The notes: generated from the sequence alone by a model not told the origin. Counted from the first letter of the stretch, positions 25,282 to 34,871 are shown. The stretch is 64,000 nt of DNA from Thermodesulfovibrio sp. 3462-1 (GCF_040451425.1 NZ_CP144374.1:1714501-1778500); one strand, 5' to 3'. Made by a program: numbers and translations.

Positions 25282-28200
25282 ACATATGCCTCTGCTTCTT
25301 TTAGTTCTAAGGAAATTACTGTGGATACTCCTTCTTCCTGCATTGTTACTCCGTAGATATAATCTGCAATCTCCATCATGAGCTTATTATGGGTTACAAT
25401 AAGAAATTGCGTGTTACTGCTTAACTGTTTTATCAATTTTCTTAATCTAAGGGTATTGATATCATCAAGAGGTGCGTCCACCTCGTCAAGAATGCATACA
25501 GGAGATGGACGAATACTTAAACAGGCAAATATAAAAGATAAAGCAGTAAGTGCTTTTTCTCCTCCAGAAAGAAGATTTATGTTGCCTGTCTTTTTGCCTG
25601 GCGGCTGAACATGTATTTCTATCTCTGACTCAAGGATGTTGTTTTCATCAGTGAGAATAATTTCAGCTTTTCCTCCTTCAAAAAGCTCATTAAATAGGCT
25701 GTTAAATCTTTCTTTTAAAAGATTGAATGTTTCTCTTAGTTTCTTTTTCGTGAGGGAGTTAATTTTTTTTATTGCTTCTTGTAGTTCTTCTATGGATGTT
25801 ACAATGTCCTGTTTCTGGTTGATTAAAAAGTTATATCTTTCTTTAACATCTTCATATTCCTTCAAGATTTCAACATCAACAGGGCCAATTTCTTTGAGTT
25901 GATTTTTAAGCTGCGTTATGCGAGATTTAAATGTTTCCGTTTCTTGAGCTAGCTCAATCTGTTCTTTAATTATGTCAATTCCATAAATGCTGTAAATCTC
26001 ATTCCATAGATTTTCAAGCTTTACTTTTTTTTCGCCTTCAATGGTTTTCTTCTCTCCAATTTCTGCTGTAATTTGGTGTAATTTTTCGTTTATGCTATGG
26101 TATTTTTTTTCCAGTTCTGTTAAAGATTCTTTTTCATTCTGAAGTTCTGTATAAAGCTTTTCTATTTGTTCTTTTAGATTGACTGTTTCAAGAGTAATCA
26201 TTTCAATTGCTTTTAATATCTCTGCTTTTTCTTTTTCAATCTGAGATAATCTTTTCTGACTTTGCTCAATCTCTTTTTCATTTTTCTGTTGTTTCATTGT
26301 AAGTTTTTTAATTTCTTCATTCAGCCTGTTTATTTCCTGTCTTTTGTTATTGTATCTTTCCTTTAATGTGGACAGCATAATTTTTTTACTGGAAAGTTCT
26401 TCTTTCTGGCTTTCATTCGCGCGGGATGTCTCTTTTTGTTTATTTTTCAATTCTTCAATTTTTGTTTCTAAATCTTCAATTTCTATAGACAGTTGCTCAA
26501 TTTCAGAGCGGGTTTTTTCCATGATTTTTGTGTTATGAAATATTTCATTTTGCAGAGCTTTTTCTTCATTTTCCATATATTTTGCTCTTTGCTTTATCTG
26601 CTCTATTTCTCTTTGAAGACTTTTATTTTTTTCTTCAGCCTTAAAAATTTCTTTTTGTATTTGAGAAAGCTTCAGTCTTTTACTTTCTATTTCTTTTTTG
26701 AGCTCCTGTTTTGTAGCTTGCATTTTTTCAATTTCTTGCTGTAAATATTCAATTTCCTTTGATATTTCAGACTTTTCATTATTCAAATCTTCAAGCATTC
26801 TTTTTTTCTTAAGAAGATTTGAGGTTTTGCCTGTTTTTATAAATCCATCTGGAAAAATCACTTCACCTTCTCTGGTCACAAAGCAGCAATTGGGAAATTC
26901 TTTTTTTATTTTCATTGCCTCTTTAAGATCGTTTACAATATAAACATTATTAAAAATGTTTTCATTAATCCCTGGTTCTTTTATTTTTATGTAACTTTTA
27001 ATTTTTTTATCACTATGAGGGCTTTCATTTTTTTGATATTCAGAACTTAAAATTTCTTCGTTTTTTAAAAAGAACCAGCCCTTATTTTTAAAATTTTTAA
27101 TTGTTTCAATGTCTTGTATTACTGAGGCTTTAAGCCTTTCTTCCATGAAAATCTCAATTAAGTCCTCAACTTCAGGGCTTACATCAATGCATTCAAAAAA
27201 GAGTTTGTAATTTTTGTTTTCCTGCCATATTTCTGATGAAAGGGCTTCAATTTTTCCATTTATTACTGCTTCTTTTTTCTTTTTTTCAATTATTAGCTGA
27301 GTTTTTGTTTCCAGCTGGTTTTCTAACTGGGAGAGTTGATTCTGAATAATGTTGTTTTTGTTGTTTTCTAATTGCAGGTTTTCTTTTAATTTTTTTATGT
27401 TTTCCTGAATTTTTTGAATTTCTGTTTCCATCTGGTGTATCCTTTGCATTGTTTCTTTTTTTCGTATATAAAGATTGTTTAACCTGTTTTGAGCATTTTC
27501 ACCGGATTTTTTTATTGATTGGTAATAATTTTTCTTGTTCGCCAGTTCAGTGGTAAGATTAAAAAGAATTTTTCTCTGTTTTTCAATCTCCTTTTCAATC
27601 TCATTTATTTCTTTGTAAAAGTTCATTAGTTCTTGTTCTTTCTCAATGATTTCTTTTTGAAGATTGGCAATATTTTCCTCAATTTCTTCGTATTCAATAC
27701 AAACAGCTTTTAAATCATTCTGAGATTTTTCTATTTCTCCTTTTAAAGCAAAGTTTTCTTCATGAAGTTTATTTATTAATTCTTTTTTATTTTTTTCTTC
27801 CTGCCAAATGAGAGTCTGTTGATTTTCTGCCTTTGTCTTTTCTATTTCTTTTTGCTTTAATTCTTTCTGTGTTTCCTGTATGACAGCTTCAATATGGGAG
27901 ATTTTTCTCTTTTGCTCTTTAATCTTTTCTATGATTTTTTCATTTTCTTCTTTTAATTCTAATTGTGTATATTCAAGAATTTGAATATTTTCGTGAAGTT
28001 TTGCAATTTCTTCAAGGAGATTTAAGCTTTCAGCTTTAGAGACTTTTAATTCCAAATTTTTTAATTCTTCTATGGTTTTTTTATACTTTTCAGCTTTTTT
28101 TGCCTGTCTTTCAAGTAAAGAGTACTGTTTTTTTAGCTCGCTAATGATGTCTTCTATTCTTTGAAGATTTTCCTGTGCTGATTGAAGCTTTCCTTCAGAT

Positions 28201-28733
28201 TCATTTTTTTTCATTTTATACAATGAAATTCCAGCACATTCTTCAACAAGAGCTTTTCTGTGAGAAGGCTTTGATAAAATCTCGTTAATTTTAATCTGGT
28301 CAATTATTGAATAACTTCTTATATCAACTCCCTCTGAAAGAAATATTTCTTTTATGTCTTTAAGCCTTGCCTGTTTACCATTGATGATAAAGTAGGATTC
28401 TCCAGTTCTGTAAAACCTTCTTTTTATTTCAGTTAATTCTGGTTCAGGTTGCCCTCCATTTTCTGATTTTTTTAGAGATCTTAATAGAATGGTTACTTCA
28501 GCAATGCCCTTTTCTTTTTTTGATTGAGAGCCTTGGAATATTACTTCTTCCATTTTTTCACCACGAAGAATTCTGGGATTGTGTTCTCCAAGGACCCATC
28601 TGAAGGCATCAACAATATTGCTTTTTCCTGCTCCATTTGGTCCAACAAAGCAGGTTATACCTTCATTGAGCTCTATTCTGGTTTTTTCAGGAAAAGATTT
28701 AAATCCGTTAAGTTCTATCCATTTAATTTGCAT
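25278..28733 (-). CDS. smc: chromosome segregation ATPase SMC
   Basis: A 1151-residue chromosome condensation protein. Walker A GPNGAGKSNIVDAFRWVLGE lies near residue 32, two long coiled coils at about 165-490 and 650-990 flank a hinge at about 495-645, and the C-terminal head has the ABC signature LLSGGEKALTALSFIFA and Walker B CILDEVDAPLDD. Length is normal for bacterial SMC. The coiled coils are extremely rich in Lys, Glu and Ile, as in other AT-rich thermophile genes. Partners scpA and scpB are not in the window. Confidence 0.97.
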   Translation of the reverse strand: MQIKWIELNGFKSFPEKTRIELNEGITCFVGPNGAGKSNIVDAFRWVLGEHNPRILRGEKMEEVIFQGSQSKKEKGIAEVTILLRSLKKSENGGQPEPELTEIKRRFYRTGESYFIINGKQARLKDIKEIFLSEGVDIRSYSIIDQIKINEILSKPSHRKALVEECAGISLYKMKKNESEGKLQSAQENLQRIEDIISELKKQYSLLERQAKKAEKYKKTIEELKNLELKVSKAESLNLLEEIAKLHENIQILEYTQLELKEENEKIIEKIKEQKRKISHIEAVIQETQKELKQKEIEKTKAENQQTLIWQEEKNKKELINKLHEENFALKGEIEKSQNDLKAVCIEYEEIEENIANLQKEIIEKEQELMNFYKEINEIEKEIEKQRKILFNLTTELANKKNYYQSIKKSGENAQNRLNNLYIRKKETMQRIHQMETEIQKIQENIKKLKENLQLENNKNNIIQNQLSQLENQLETKTQLIIEKKKKEAVINGKIEALSSEIWQENKNYKLFFECIDVSPEVEDLIEIFMEERLKASVIQDIETIKNFKNKGWFFLKNEEILSSEYQKNESPHSDKKIKSYIKIKEPGINENIFNNVYIVNDLKEAMKIKKEFPNCCFVTREGEVIFPDGFIKTGKTSNLLKKKRMLEDLNNEKSEISKEIEYLQQEIEKMQATKQELKKEIESKRLKLSQIQKEIFKAEEKNKSLQREIEQIKQRAKYMENEEKALQNEIFHNTKIMEKTRSEIEQLSIEIEDLETKIEELKNKQKETSRANESQKEELSSKKIMLSTLKERYNNKRQEINRLNEEIKKLTMKQQKNEKEIEQSQKRLSQIEKEKAEILKAIEMITLETVNLKEQIEKLYTELQNEKESLTELEKKYHSINEKLHQITAEIGEKKTIEGEKKVKLENLWNEIYSIYGIDIIKEQIELAQETETFKSRITQLKNQLKEIGPVDVEILKEYEDVKERYNFLINQKQDIVTSIEELQEAIKKINSLTKKKLRETFNLLKERFNSLFNELFEGGKAEIILTDENNILESEIEIHVQPPGKKTGNINLLSGGEKALTALSFIFACLSIRPSPVCILDEVDAPLDDINTLRLRKLIKQLSSNTQFLIVTHNKLMMEIADYIYGVTMQEEGVSTVISLELKEAEAYV

Positions 28734-28822
28734 TAAAATATTTTATCTTATTTTGCATTTAAAAGCTTTAATGTAAACATAAAATTTTTTTATTTGACCA
28801 AAAATGTGTAACTATTTTACTG

Positions 28823-28851
28823 TTGATAGACACTAAAATTTGTGGTATAAT
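28823..28851 (+). promoter_or_regulatory. promoter of dsrABD
   Basis: TTGATA at 28823-28828 and a perfect TATAAT at 28846-28851, spaced 17 bp, with TGTGG directly before the -10 box. The same TGTGGTATAAT string occurs before the Fur-family gene (46132-46142). It fits the strong expression expected of dissimilatory sulfite reductase. Confidence 0.75.
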
Positions 28852-28880
28852 TTAAAAAAATTTTAAAGCAGGAGGAAAAT

Positions 28881-30089
28881 ATGACAAAGAAGTATGACAC
28901 ACCTTTATTGGATGAGCTTGAAAAGGGACCTTTTCCAAGCTTTGTTACGGAAATCAAGAAGGCAGCAGAGAAAAATCCAATGGCTGCTGATCTATTAGGA
29001 CAGTTAGAGAAAAGTTACAGAGACAAGATGACTTACTGGAAACATGGAGGTATTGTTACAGTAAGAGGATATGGAGGAGGAGTTATTGGAAGATATTCTC
29101 AATTACCAGAGCAATTTCCGAATGTAGCTCACTTTCATACTTGTCGTATTAATCAACCAGCAGGATTGTTTTATACTTCTGCTGCAATAAGATTTTTCTG
29201 TGATTTATGGGACAGATTTGGAAGCGGGCTGACAAACATGCATGGTTCAACAGGCGATACAGTTTTGCTTGGAACAACAACTAACAATCTTGAACCAATT
29301 GCTACTGTACTTAGTCTTAATGGATTTGATATTGGTGGTTCTGGTTCTGCGTTGAGAACTCCAAGTTGCTGTGTTGGTCCAGCAAGATGCGAGTGGGCAA
29401 TGATTGACACACTTGATATTACTTACGAAATAACTCAGGAGTTTCAGGATGAACTCCACAGGCCGCAGTTTCCATACAAGTTTAAGTTTAAAATAGTAGG
29501 ATGCCCGATTGACTGCAATGCTGCAATAGCTCGTGCAGACTGTTCAATAATTGGAACATGGAAAGGTCCAATAGAGATTGATCAGGACAAGGTAAAAGAT
29601 TATGTTAAAAAGGGCGTAAATATTCAGGAAGAAATAGTGAATATGTGTCCTGGAAAGTGTATAAGCTGGGATGGAAATACATTAAAAATAAATAATGAAG
29701 ATTGTCGTCACTGTTTCCATTGTATTGCAAAACTTCCAGGAGCACTGAAACCTACTCCTCCATTTGGAGCAATGATACTTATTGGTGCAAAAGCACCATT
29801 TGTTATTGGTGCAACTCTTTCCTGGGTAATAATCCCATTTATGGAAATGAAGCCGCCTTATGACGAGCTAAAAGAACTTACAAGAAAATGGTGGGATTGG
29901 TGGAATGAGTATGGAAAGAACAGAGAAAGAATTGGTGAACTTATTCTTCGTCGTGGAATGAGAGAATTCCTTGAGATTTCCGGTCTTGAACCAATACCAG
30001 AGATGGTTAAAGAGCCAAGAAATGATCCGTTCTTCTTCTGGAAAGAGGAAGATCTTGAAAAGAAGCCTTGGGAAGCATGGACAAAATAA
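28881..30089 (+). CDS. dsrA: dissimilatory sulfite reductase alpha subunit
   Basis: The alpha subunit of the siroheme enzyme that reduces sulfite in sulfate respiration. It has 402 residues. The siroheme/[4Fe-4S] ligands lie in CCVGPARC (about 163-170) and CPIDC (208-212), and an inserted ferredoxin domain carries CPGKC (256-260) and CRHCFHC (275-281). [14 protein letters not shown] near 88 and GSTGD near 122 are usual DsrA landmarks. AGGAGG precedes the ATG. The gene forms an operon with dsrB and dsrD. The presence of dsrD marks the reductive type. Confidence 0.98.
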   Translation: MTKKYDTPLLDELEKGPFPSFVTEIKKAAEKNPMAADLLGQLEKSYRDKMTYWKHGGIVTVRGYGGGVIGRYSQLPEQFPNVAHFHTCRINQPAGLFYTSAAIRFFCDLWDRFGSGLTNMHGSTGDTVLLGTTTNNLEPIATVLSLNGFDIGGSGSALRTPSCCVGPARCEWAMIDTLDITYEITQEFQDELHRPQFPYKFKFKIVGCPIDCNAAIARADCSIIGTWKGPIEIDQDKVKDYVKKGVNIQEEIVNMCPGKCISWDGNTLKINNEDCRHCFHCIAKLPGALKPTPPFGAMILIGAKAPFVIGATLSWVIIPFMEMKPPYDELKELTRKWWDWWNEYGKNRERIGELILRRGMREFLEISGLEPIPEMVKEPRNDPFFFWKEEDLEKKPWEAWTK

Positions 30090-30112
30090 TAAAAAAATAA
30101 AGGAGGTTTAAA

Positions 30113-31228
30113 ATGGGTGAAATTCCTGAGAAATTTTTTATTCCTGATGTAGTAGATGTAAAACAAAGAAAAACAGATATAGGACCACCTCATTACAAAA
30201 ACTTTTTACCCCCAGTAATCCAGAAAAACTATGGAAACTGGAAAACTCATGAAATTTTAGGTCCTGGATTAATGGTTCATATAGCAAATTCTGGAGATAA
30301 ACTCTGGACAGTAAGGATTGCCTCTCCAAGACTGTTAAGTACAACTACATTAAGAGATTTTGCTGATATTGCTGATAAGTATTGTGATGGATACTTTAGA
30401 TTTACAACAAGAAACAATGTCGAGTTTCTTGTCTCTGATGAAAGCAAAGTAAAACCTTTGATGGATGAACTCAAGGCAAAAGGATACATGATTGGAGGAA
30501 TTGGTCCAAGAGTAAGCAATATTGTTCATACACAAGGATGGGTTCACTGCCATTCATCAGCAACTGATGCCTCTGGTTTGGTTAAATGCATAATGGATGA
30601 GCTTGCTGACTACTTTACAACAAAAGAACTTCCAAATAAAGTAAGGATTGCAGTTGCATGTTGTACAAACATGTGTGGTGCGGTTCATTGCTCAGACATA
30701 GCGCTTGTTGGCATTCATAGAAAAATGCCAAGGATTGATCATGAAAGCTTTAAAAACCTTTGCGAGCTTCCAACTACAATGGCCGCATGCCCAACAGCTG
30801 CAATAACACCTGATCCAGCAAAGAAATCAGTAAAAATCAATGCAGAGAAGTGCATGTACTGTGGAAACTGCTTCTCAGTTTGTCCTGCCCTTCCAATTGC
30901 AGATCCAGTAAATGATGGAGTTGCAATAGTCGTAGGTGGAAAAGTTGGTAATCTAAGAACTCCACCAAAGTTTTCAAGGCTTGCTGTAGCATATTTACCT
31001 AATAATCCACCAAGATGGCCTGAAGTTACAAAAACAATTAGGAAAATTTTTGATGCCTATGCTGCTGGAGCAAAGAAGCATGAGAGAGTGGGCGAATGGA
31101 TTGATAGGATTGGTTGGGAGAAATTTTTTGCAGTAACTGGGTTACCATTTACATATCAGCATATTGATGATTGGACATACGCTTTCACAACATACAGAAC
31201 TACAGCTCAGGTCAAATGGGTTAAATAA
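30113..31228 (+). CDS. dsrB: dissimilatory sulfite reductase beta subunit
   Basis: The catalytic beta subunit, 371 residues. [12 protein letters not shown] near residue 96 and [14 protein letters not shown] near 139 line the siroheme site; cluster cysteines are C146 and the group in CCTNMCG (183-188). The ferredoxin domain shows [11 protein letters not shown] at 247-257. It follows dsrA after 23 bp with its own AAGGAGG. A small terminator-like hairpin lies after its stop, before dsrD. Confidence 0.98.
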   Translation: MGEIPEKFFIPDVVDVKQRKTDIGPPHYKNFLPPVIQKNYGNWKTHEILGPGLMVHIANSGDKLWTVRIASPRLLSTTTLRDFADIADKYCDGYFRFTTRNNVEFLVSDESKVKPLMDELKAKGYMIGGIGPRVSNIVHTQGWVHCHSSATDASGLVKCIMDELADYFTTKELPNKVRIAVACCTNMCGAVHCSDIALVGIHRKMPRIDHESFKNLCELPTTMAACPTAAITPDPAKKSVKINAEKCMYCGNCFSVCPALPIADPVNDGVAIVVGGKVGNLRTPPKFSRLAVAYLPNNPPRWPEVTKTIRKIFDAYAAGAKKHERVGEWIDRIGWEKFFAVTGLPFTYQHIDDWTYAFTTYRTTAQVKWVK

Positions 31229-31260
31229 TAGGGAGGTTTTTGCCTCCCTTATTTAAATTT
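31228..31260 (+). terminator. leaky terminator between dsrB and dsrD
   Basis: GGGAGG-TTTTTG-CCTCCC with AT-rich flanks that extend the stem, followed by TTATTTAAATTTTT. It would reduce transcription into dsrD and so set a lower dose of DsrD than DsrAB, or act as a 3'-end stabiliser after processing. Confidence 0.55.
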
Positions 31261-31281
31261 TTATGAAGGGAGTGATTTAAA

Positions 31282-31506
31282 ATGGATAAGGAGGAGCTTA
31301 AAAAGCAGATTTATGAGCTTATCAAACAATCAACAGGGAAAAAGAAATACAAACAGATGGATGTAATAAAACATTTTAGAGAAAAGGGAGTTCCTGATGC
31401 TGAGACAAAAGCAGCAATAAGAGAGCTCATTGATGCTGGAGATTTAATATATACTTATTTTGGGGGAAGCTATATAGAACTTGGAGAAAAAGCCAAAGGT
31501 GCTTAA
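31282..31506 (+). CDS. dsrD: DsrD, winged-helix activator of sulfite reductase
   Basis: A 74-residue protein with a winged-helix fold (KKQIYELIKQSTGKKKYKQMDVIKHFREKGVPD ... LIYTYFGGSYIELG). DsrD is found in reductive dsr clusters, and it has been reported to stimulate sulfite reduction by DsrAB rather than to bind DNA. It is 53 bp after dsrB, behind a hairpin, with GGGAG as ribosome site, and is closed by a strong terminator. dsrC and dsrMKJOP are elsewhere. Confidence 0.93.
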   Translation: MDKEELKKQIYELIKQSTGKKKYKQMDVIKHFREKGVPDAETKAAIRELIDAGDLIYTYFGGSYIELGEKAKGA

Positions 31507-31508
31507 TA

Positions 31509-31542
31509 GGAAGGAGGGTTTGGCCCTCCTTTTTTATTTTTT
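31509..31542 (+). terminator. intrinsic terminator after dsrD
   Basis: AAGGAGGG pairs with CCCTCCTT around the loop TTTGG, followed by TTTTTATTTTTT. This is a strong rho-independent terminator that ends the dsr operon. Confidence 0.9.
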
Positions 31543-31571
31543 GTCATTCCCAGCACTTTTTTTGTTATAAT
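31541..31571 (+). promoter_or_regulatory. promoter giving a possibly leaderless cinA-like mRNA
   Basis: TTGTCA at 31541-31546 and TATAAT at 31566-31571 (19-bp spacing). The expected start of transcription is at about 31578, which is the A of the ATG. No ribosome site is present. Confidence 0.5.
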
Positions 31572-31577
31572 TTGTTC

Positions 31578-32060
31578 ATGAGCTTTTTAAATTCTATTGC
31601 GTTTGATATTGTTAAAAATTTTACAGAAAAACAAAAGACTCTATCAACAGCAGAATCCTGCACAGGTGGGCTTGTTGCCTCTTCAATAACAGATATTCCA
31701 GGTGCCAGTAAAGTTTTCCTTGGAGGAGTTGTTGTTTATGCAACAGAGATGAAAAAGCAAATTTTAAAAATTCCTGATGAAGTATTTCATTACGGAGTTA
31801 TTTCAGGAGAAATGGCAGAAGCAATGGCAAAGGCAATAAAATCAATCACCGGCTCAGACTATTCAATTGCCACAACTGGAAATCTCGGACCTGACACAAT
31901 GGAGGGAAAGCCAAAGGGTCTTATATATGTAGCAGTTGTTACACCATCTCATGTTTATGTTAAAGAGTTAAATTTGCAAGGTGACAGACTTTCAAATAAA
32001 AAAGAGGTAGCCCTTGAAGCATTAAAACTTATTATAAAACTCGTAGAAAAGAAAAAATAA
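31578..32060 (+). CDS. CinA C-terminal domain protein (nicotinamide-nucleotide amidase family)
   Basis: A 160-residue single-domain CinA protein: LSTAESCTGGLVASSITDIPGASKVFLGGVVVYA with the catalytic-site AESCTGG is diagnostic, as are GVISGEMAEAMAKA and ATTGNLGPD. The family includes PncC, which hydrolyses NMN to nicotinic acid mononucleotide, so it may recycle the NMN released by the NAD-dependent ligase encoded next (ligA); that link is inference. I chose ATG 31578; a TTG two codons earlier lies against the -10 box. The last part runs into a gene remnant. Confidence 0.88.
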   Translation: MSFLNSIAFDIVKNFTEKQKTLSTAESCTGGLVASSITDIPGASKVFLGGVVVYATEMKKQILKIPDEVFHYGVISGEMAEAMAKAIKSITGSDYSIATTGNLGPDTMEGKPKGLIYVAVVTPSHVYVKELNLQGDRLSNKKEVALEALKLIIKLVEKKK

Positions 32061-32164
32061 ATCTTGCACTGGTCGTTTTTGATGATAGAGTTTACGGTAT
32101 AGATAAAGAAGGTGGTTTTTATCATGAATATCCCTTTGAAAATCCAAATTTACATATCCCATAG
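32057..32164 (+). pseudogene. possible remnant of a small gene
   Basis: After the CinA stop, another frame reads about 34 codons (LALVVFDDRVYGIDKE, then GGFYHEYPFENPN, stop TAG at 32162) without a start or ribosome site. The segment looks like real protein, with the feel of the C-terminal part of small toxin-antitoxin-type proteins, but I cannot name the family. The remaining bases to ligA hold nothing else recognisable apart from the ligA ribosome site. Confidence 0.35.
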
Positions 32165-32235
32165 AAATAGATAAAACGTGTTGAATATTTGGGGGAACTG
32201 GGACTTTTTTAGAGACAATTACAGGAGGTTATATA

Positions 32236-34242
32236 ATGAAAGAGATTCCAGAGGATGTAAAAAAAGAAATTGAAAGGCTTGTTAAAGAAATAAACTATCA
32301 CAACTACCGTTACTATGTTCTTGATAGTCCTGTTATATCAGATGAAGAATATGACATGATGCTACGTAGACTCAAAGAGCTTGAAGAAAGATGGGGATAT
32401 ATTTTGCCTGACTCACCGACTCAGAGAGTTGGAGCAGCTCCATCTGAAAAGTTTGAAAAGGTTGAACACCGTGAACCCATGCTTTCCCTTGATAATGCCT
32501 TTTCTTATGAAGAATTAAGAGATTTTGATGAGAGAGTAAAAAGGCTTCTTGGCATTAATGAGTCTGTTGAGTATACAGTAGAGCCAAAATATGACGGACT
32601 TGCAATAGAGCTTTCCTATAAAAATGGACTTTTGTACAAAGCCTCCACCAGAGGAGATGGATATGTTGGCGAGGATATAACTCAAAACATTAAAACAATA
32701 AAATCAATTCCTCTAAGAATTGAAGGAGTCACTCCAGAAGAGATTGATATTCGTGGTGAAGTTTACATGAATATAGATGAATTTGAAAGAATAAACAGAG
32801 AAAGACAGGAAAAAGGTGAGCCAATTTTTGCCAATCCAAGAAATGCAGCCAGTGGTTCAGTGCGTCAATTTGACCCCTCAATTACAGCAAGTAGAAGACT
32901 TCATATAGCATGTTACGGTGTTGGATACTATCGAGGAGTTGAATTTAAAACTCAGTATGAGTTTATTCAGTGGCTTCGGCAGGCAAGATTTCCTGTTCCA
33001 GCATATGTAAAAGTGGCAAAAGGTATTGATGAAGTAATAGAGGCGATAAAAGAGATAGAAAAACTTAGAGCAGGTTATCCTTTTGAAACAGATGGAGCTG
33101 TTGTTAAAGTTAATAGTTTTGAACTTCAAAAACGTCTTGGTGCAAAAACACGGGAGCCAAGATGGGCTATTGCCTACAAATATCCTGCTCACCAGGGAAT
33201 TACAAAACTGAAGGATATTGTTGCAAGCGTTGGAAGAACAGGTGTTATAACACCTGTGGCAATACTTGAACCTGTAAGAATTGGCGGAGTTACAGTTTCA
33301 AGATCAACTCTTCATAACTGGGATGAGGTAAAAAGAAAAGACATTAGAATTGGTGATTATGTAATTGTGGAAAGAGCTGGAGAAGTAATTCCACATATAA
33401 TTGGCGTTGTTGTTGACCGTAGAACAGGACAGGAAGTGATTCCCAAGATTCCTGAGCATTGTCCTGTGTGTGGCTCAAAAACTGTAAGAGAGTTAGGAGA
33501 AGTTGCATTAAAATGCATTAACTTTAACTGTCCTGCCCAAGTTGAAGAAAGAATAAAGCATTTTGCATCACGCAGAGCCATGAATATTGAAGGATTGGGA
33601 GACAAAACTGTTGAACTTTTACATGAAAAAGGTCTTATAAAAAGTTTTGTTGATCTGTATAAGCTAAGACAGCAGGATATTAAAGGACTTCCAGGATTTG
33701 CTGATCTTTCATCAAAAAAGCTTATTGAGGCAATTGAACGCAGCAAAAAGACAACTCTTGCAAGATTTCTTTATGCTCTTGGAATAAGTCAGGTTGGTGA
33801 GTATGCGGCTAAACTTCTTGCTCAAAATTTTAAAAAACTTGAGGATCTTTATCATGTTAAAATGGAGCGTCTCATTGAGATCCCCCAGATTGGAGAAAAA
33901 ACAGCAAGAGCAATTGAGCAGTTTTTTAATAATGAAGAAAACCTAAAAGCAATAGAGGAGCTTAAAAGTTTAGGATTAACAATTGAAAATCCTGATTATC
34001 AGAAAGAAAAAAAGCCTGCTTCGCTTGAAGGTTTTAGTTTTGTCATAACAGGAACCTTACCTAAACCAAGACACGAAGTCCAGGAAATGATTGAAAAGGC
34101 TGGTGGCAGGGTTTCTTCTTCAGTATCAAAAAATACAGACTATTTGATAGTAGGTGAAGAGCCAGGAAGCAAACTTGCAAAAGCAAAGGAATTAGGAGTG
34201 AAAATTATTTCTTACGAAGAATTACTAAAAATGCTGGAGTAA
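32236..34242 (+). CDS. ligA: NAD-dependent DNA ligase
   Basis: The replicative NAD+-dependent ligase, 668 residues, full length. An Ia domain comes first (INYHNYRYYVLDSPVISDEEYD), then the adenylated lysine in EPKYDGLAIELSY near residue 116. The OB fold is followed by the zinc finger CPVCGS ... CINFNCPAQ near 408-435, helix-hairpin-helix repeats and a C-terminal BRCT domain (about 590-668, with FVITGTL and GGRVSSSVSKNTDYLIVGEEPGSK). AGGAGG precedes the ATG. The next gene, rlmH, starts 2 bp after the stop. Confidence 0.98.
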   Translation: MKEIPEDVKKEIERLVKEINYHNYRYYVLDSPVISDEEYDMMLRRLKELEERWGYILPDSPTQRVGAAPSEKFEKVEHREPMLSLDNAFSYEELRDFDERVKRLLGINESVEYTVEPKYDGLAIELSYKNGLLYKASTRGDGYVGEDITQNIKTIKSIPLRIEGVTPEEIDIRGEVYMNIDEFERINRERQEKGEPIFANPRNAASGSVRQFDPSITASRRLHIACYGVGYYRGVEFKTQYEFIQWLRQARFPVPAYVKVAKGIDEVIEAIKEIEKLRAGYPFETDGAVVKVNSFELQKRLGAKTREPRWAIAYKYPAHQGITKLKDIVASVGRTGVITPVAILEPVRIGGVTVSRSTLHNWDEVKRKDIRIGDYVIVERAGEVIPHIIGVVVDRRTGQEVIPKIPEHCPVCGSKTVRELGEVALKCINFNCPAQVEERIKHFASRRAMNIEGLGDKTVELLHEKGLIKSFVDLYKLRQQDIKGLPGFADLSSKKLIEAIERSKKTTLARFLYALGISQVGEYAAKLLAQNFKKLEDLYHVKMERLIEIPQIGEKTARAIEQFFNNEENLKAIEELKSLGLTIENPDYQKEKKPASLEGFSFVITGTLPKPRHEVQEMIEKAGGRVSSSVSKNTDYLIVGEEPGSKLAKAKELGVKIISYEELLKMLE

Positions 34243-34244
34243 GT

Positions 34245-34685
34245 TTGTATAGATTTAGAATATATTATCCTGGCAAAACAAAAGCAAAATTTATAAAAGA
34301 TGGAGTTTCTCATTATATTAGAATTATTAGTTCATTTGCAAAAATTGAAATCATTGAGCTAAAAGAAGCACATGGCGAAAAAGACAAAGTCATAGAGGAG
34401 GAATCAAGGACAATTTTAAATTCAGTAAAAGGAGATTTTATACTTCTTCACCGAGATGGCAAAAGCCTGAGTTCTTTAGAGTTTGCTGATTTTATTAAAA
34501 ATAAATCTATTCATCAGTTCGTAATTGGCGGAGCTTACGGAGTGAATACAGAGGTTTATAATGCAGCTTCCTTCAAACTTTCTCTTTCCTGTTTAACCTT
34601 TACTCATGAAATGTCAAGACTTATACTTCTTGAGCAACTTTATAGGGCAATGACAATCATACATGGGAAAAACTATCATTATTGA
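34245..34685 (+). CDS. rlmH: 23S rRNA (pseudouridine-1915-N3) methyltransferase RlmH
   Basis: A 146-residue SPOUT-class methyltransferase that acts on helix 69 of 23S rRNA. The knot region is visible in GDFILLHRDGKSLSSLEFADFI, FVIGGAYGVN and SLSCLTFTHEMSRLILLEQLYRAMTIIHGKNYHY, the diagnostic family C terminus. The start is TTG at 34245, 2 bp after ligA, with GGAG 6 bases upstream. An ordinary gene of normal length. Confidence 0.95.
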   Translation: MYRFRIYYPGKTKAKFIKDGVSHYIRIISSFAKIEIIELKEAHGEKDKVIEEESRTILNSVKGDFILLHRDGKSLSSLEFADFIKNKSIHQFVIGGAYGVNTEVYNAASFKLSLSCLTFTHEMSRLILLEQLYRAMTIIHGKNYHY

Positions 34686-34724
34686 GTTTGCCTTTTTCAG
34701 AAACATTTAAATTTTCTCAACTAC

Positions 34725-34770
34725 CTTGTCATTTCGATGTACTCTCTGCCTCTGAGGAATCTCATATGCT
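34725..34770. repeat. decayed copy of the dispersed GTCAT...GAGGAATCTC element
   Basis: In the 226-bp gap between rlmH and the glutamate synthase genes, CTTGTCATTTCGATGTAC and CTGAGGAATCTCAT follow the same pattern as copies near 9115, 10748-10930 and 6643. The remainder of the gap holds the promoter described next and no convincing gene. Confidence 0.4.
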
Positions 34771-34841
34771 ACTGGCCTTGGGCGATTCAAAATTTAAAAA
34801 TAGCTTGATTTTCGTTTGGCAAATTAAGTTTAAAAAAATAT

Positions 34842-34871
34842 TTGACAAAAATGTAGCTTTAGTAATATTCT
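34842..34871 (+). promoter_or_regulatory. glutamate synthase promoter (TTGACA-N18-TATTCT)
   Basis: TTGACA at 34842-34847 and TATTCT at 34866-34871. From -35 to -10 it closely follows the glnA promoter (TTGACAAAAA, then TTTARTAATATWCTA). The expected start of transcription is about 34 bases before the ATG. Confidence 0.75.

Noticed and set aside
25278-28733. Plus-strand open frames within smc
   Set aside because: They are Phe/Leu/Ser-rich complements of Lys/Glu-rich coiled-coil codons.
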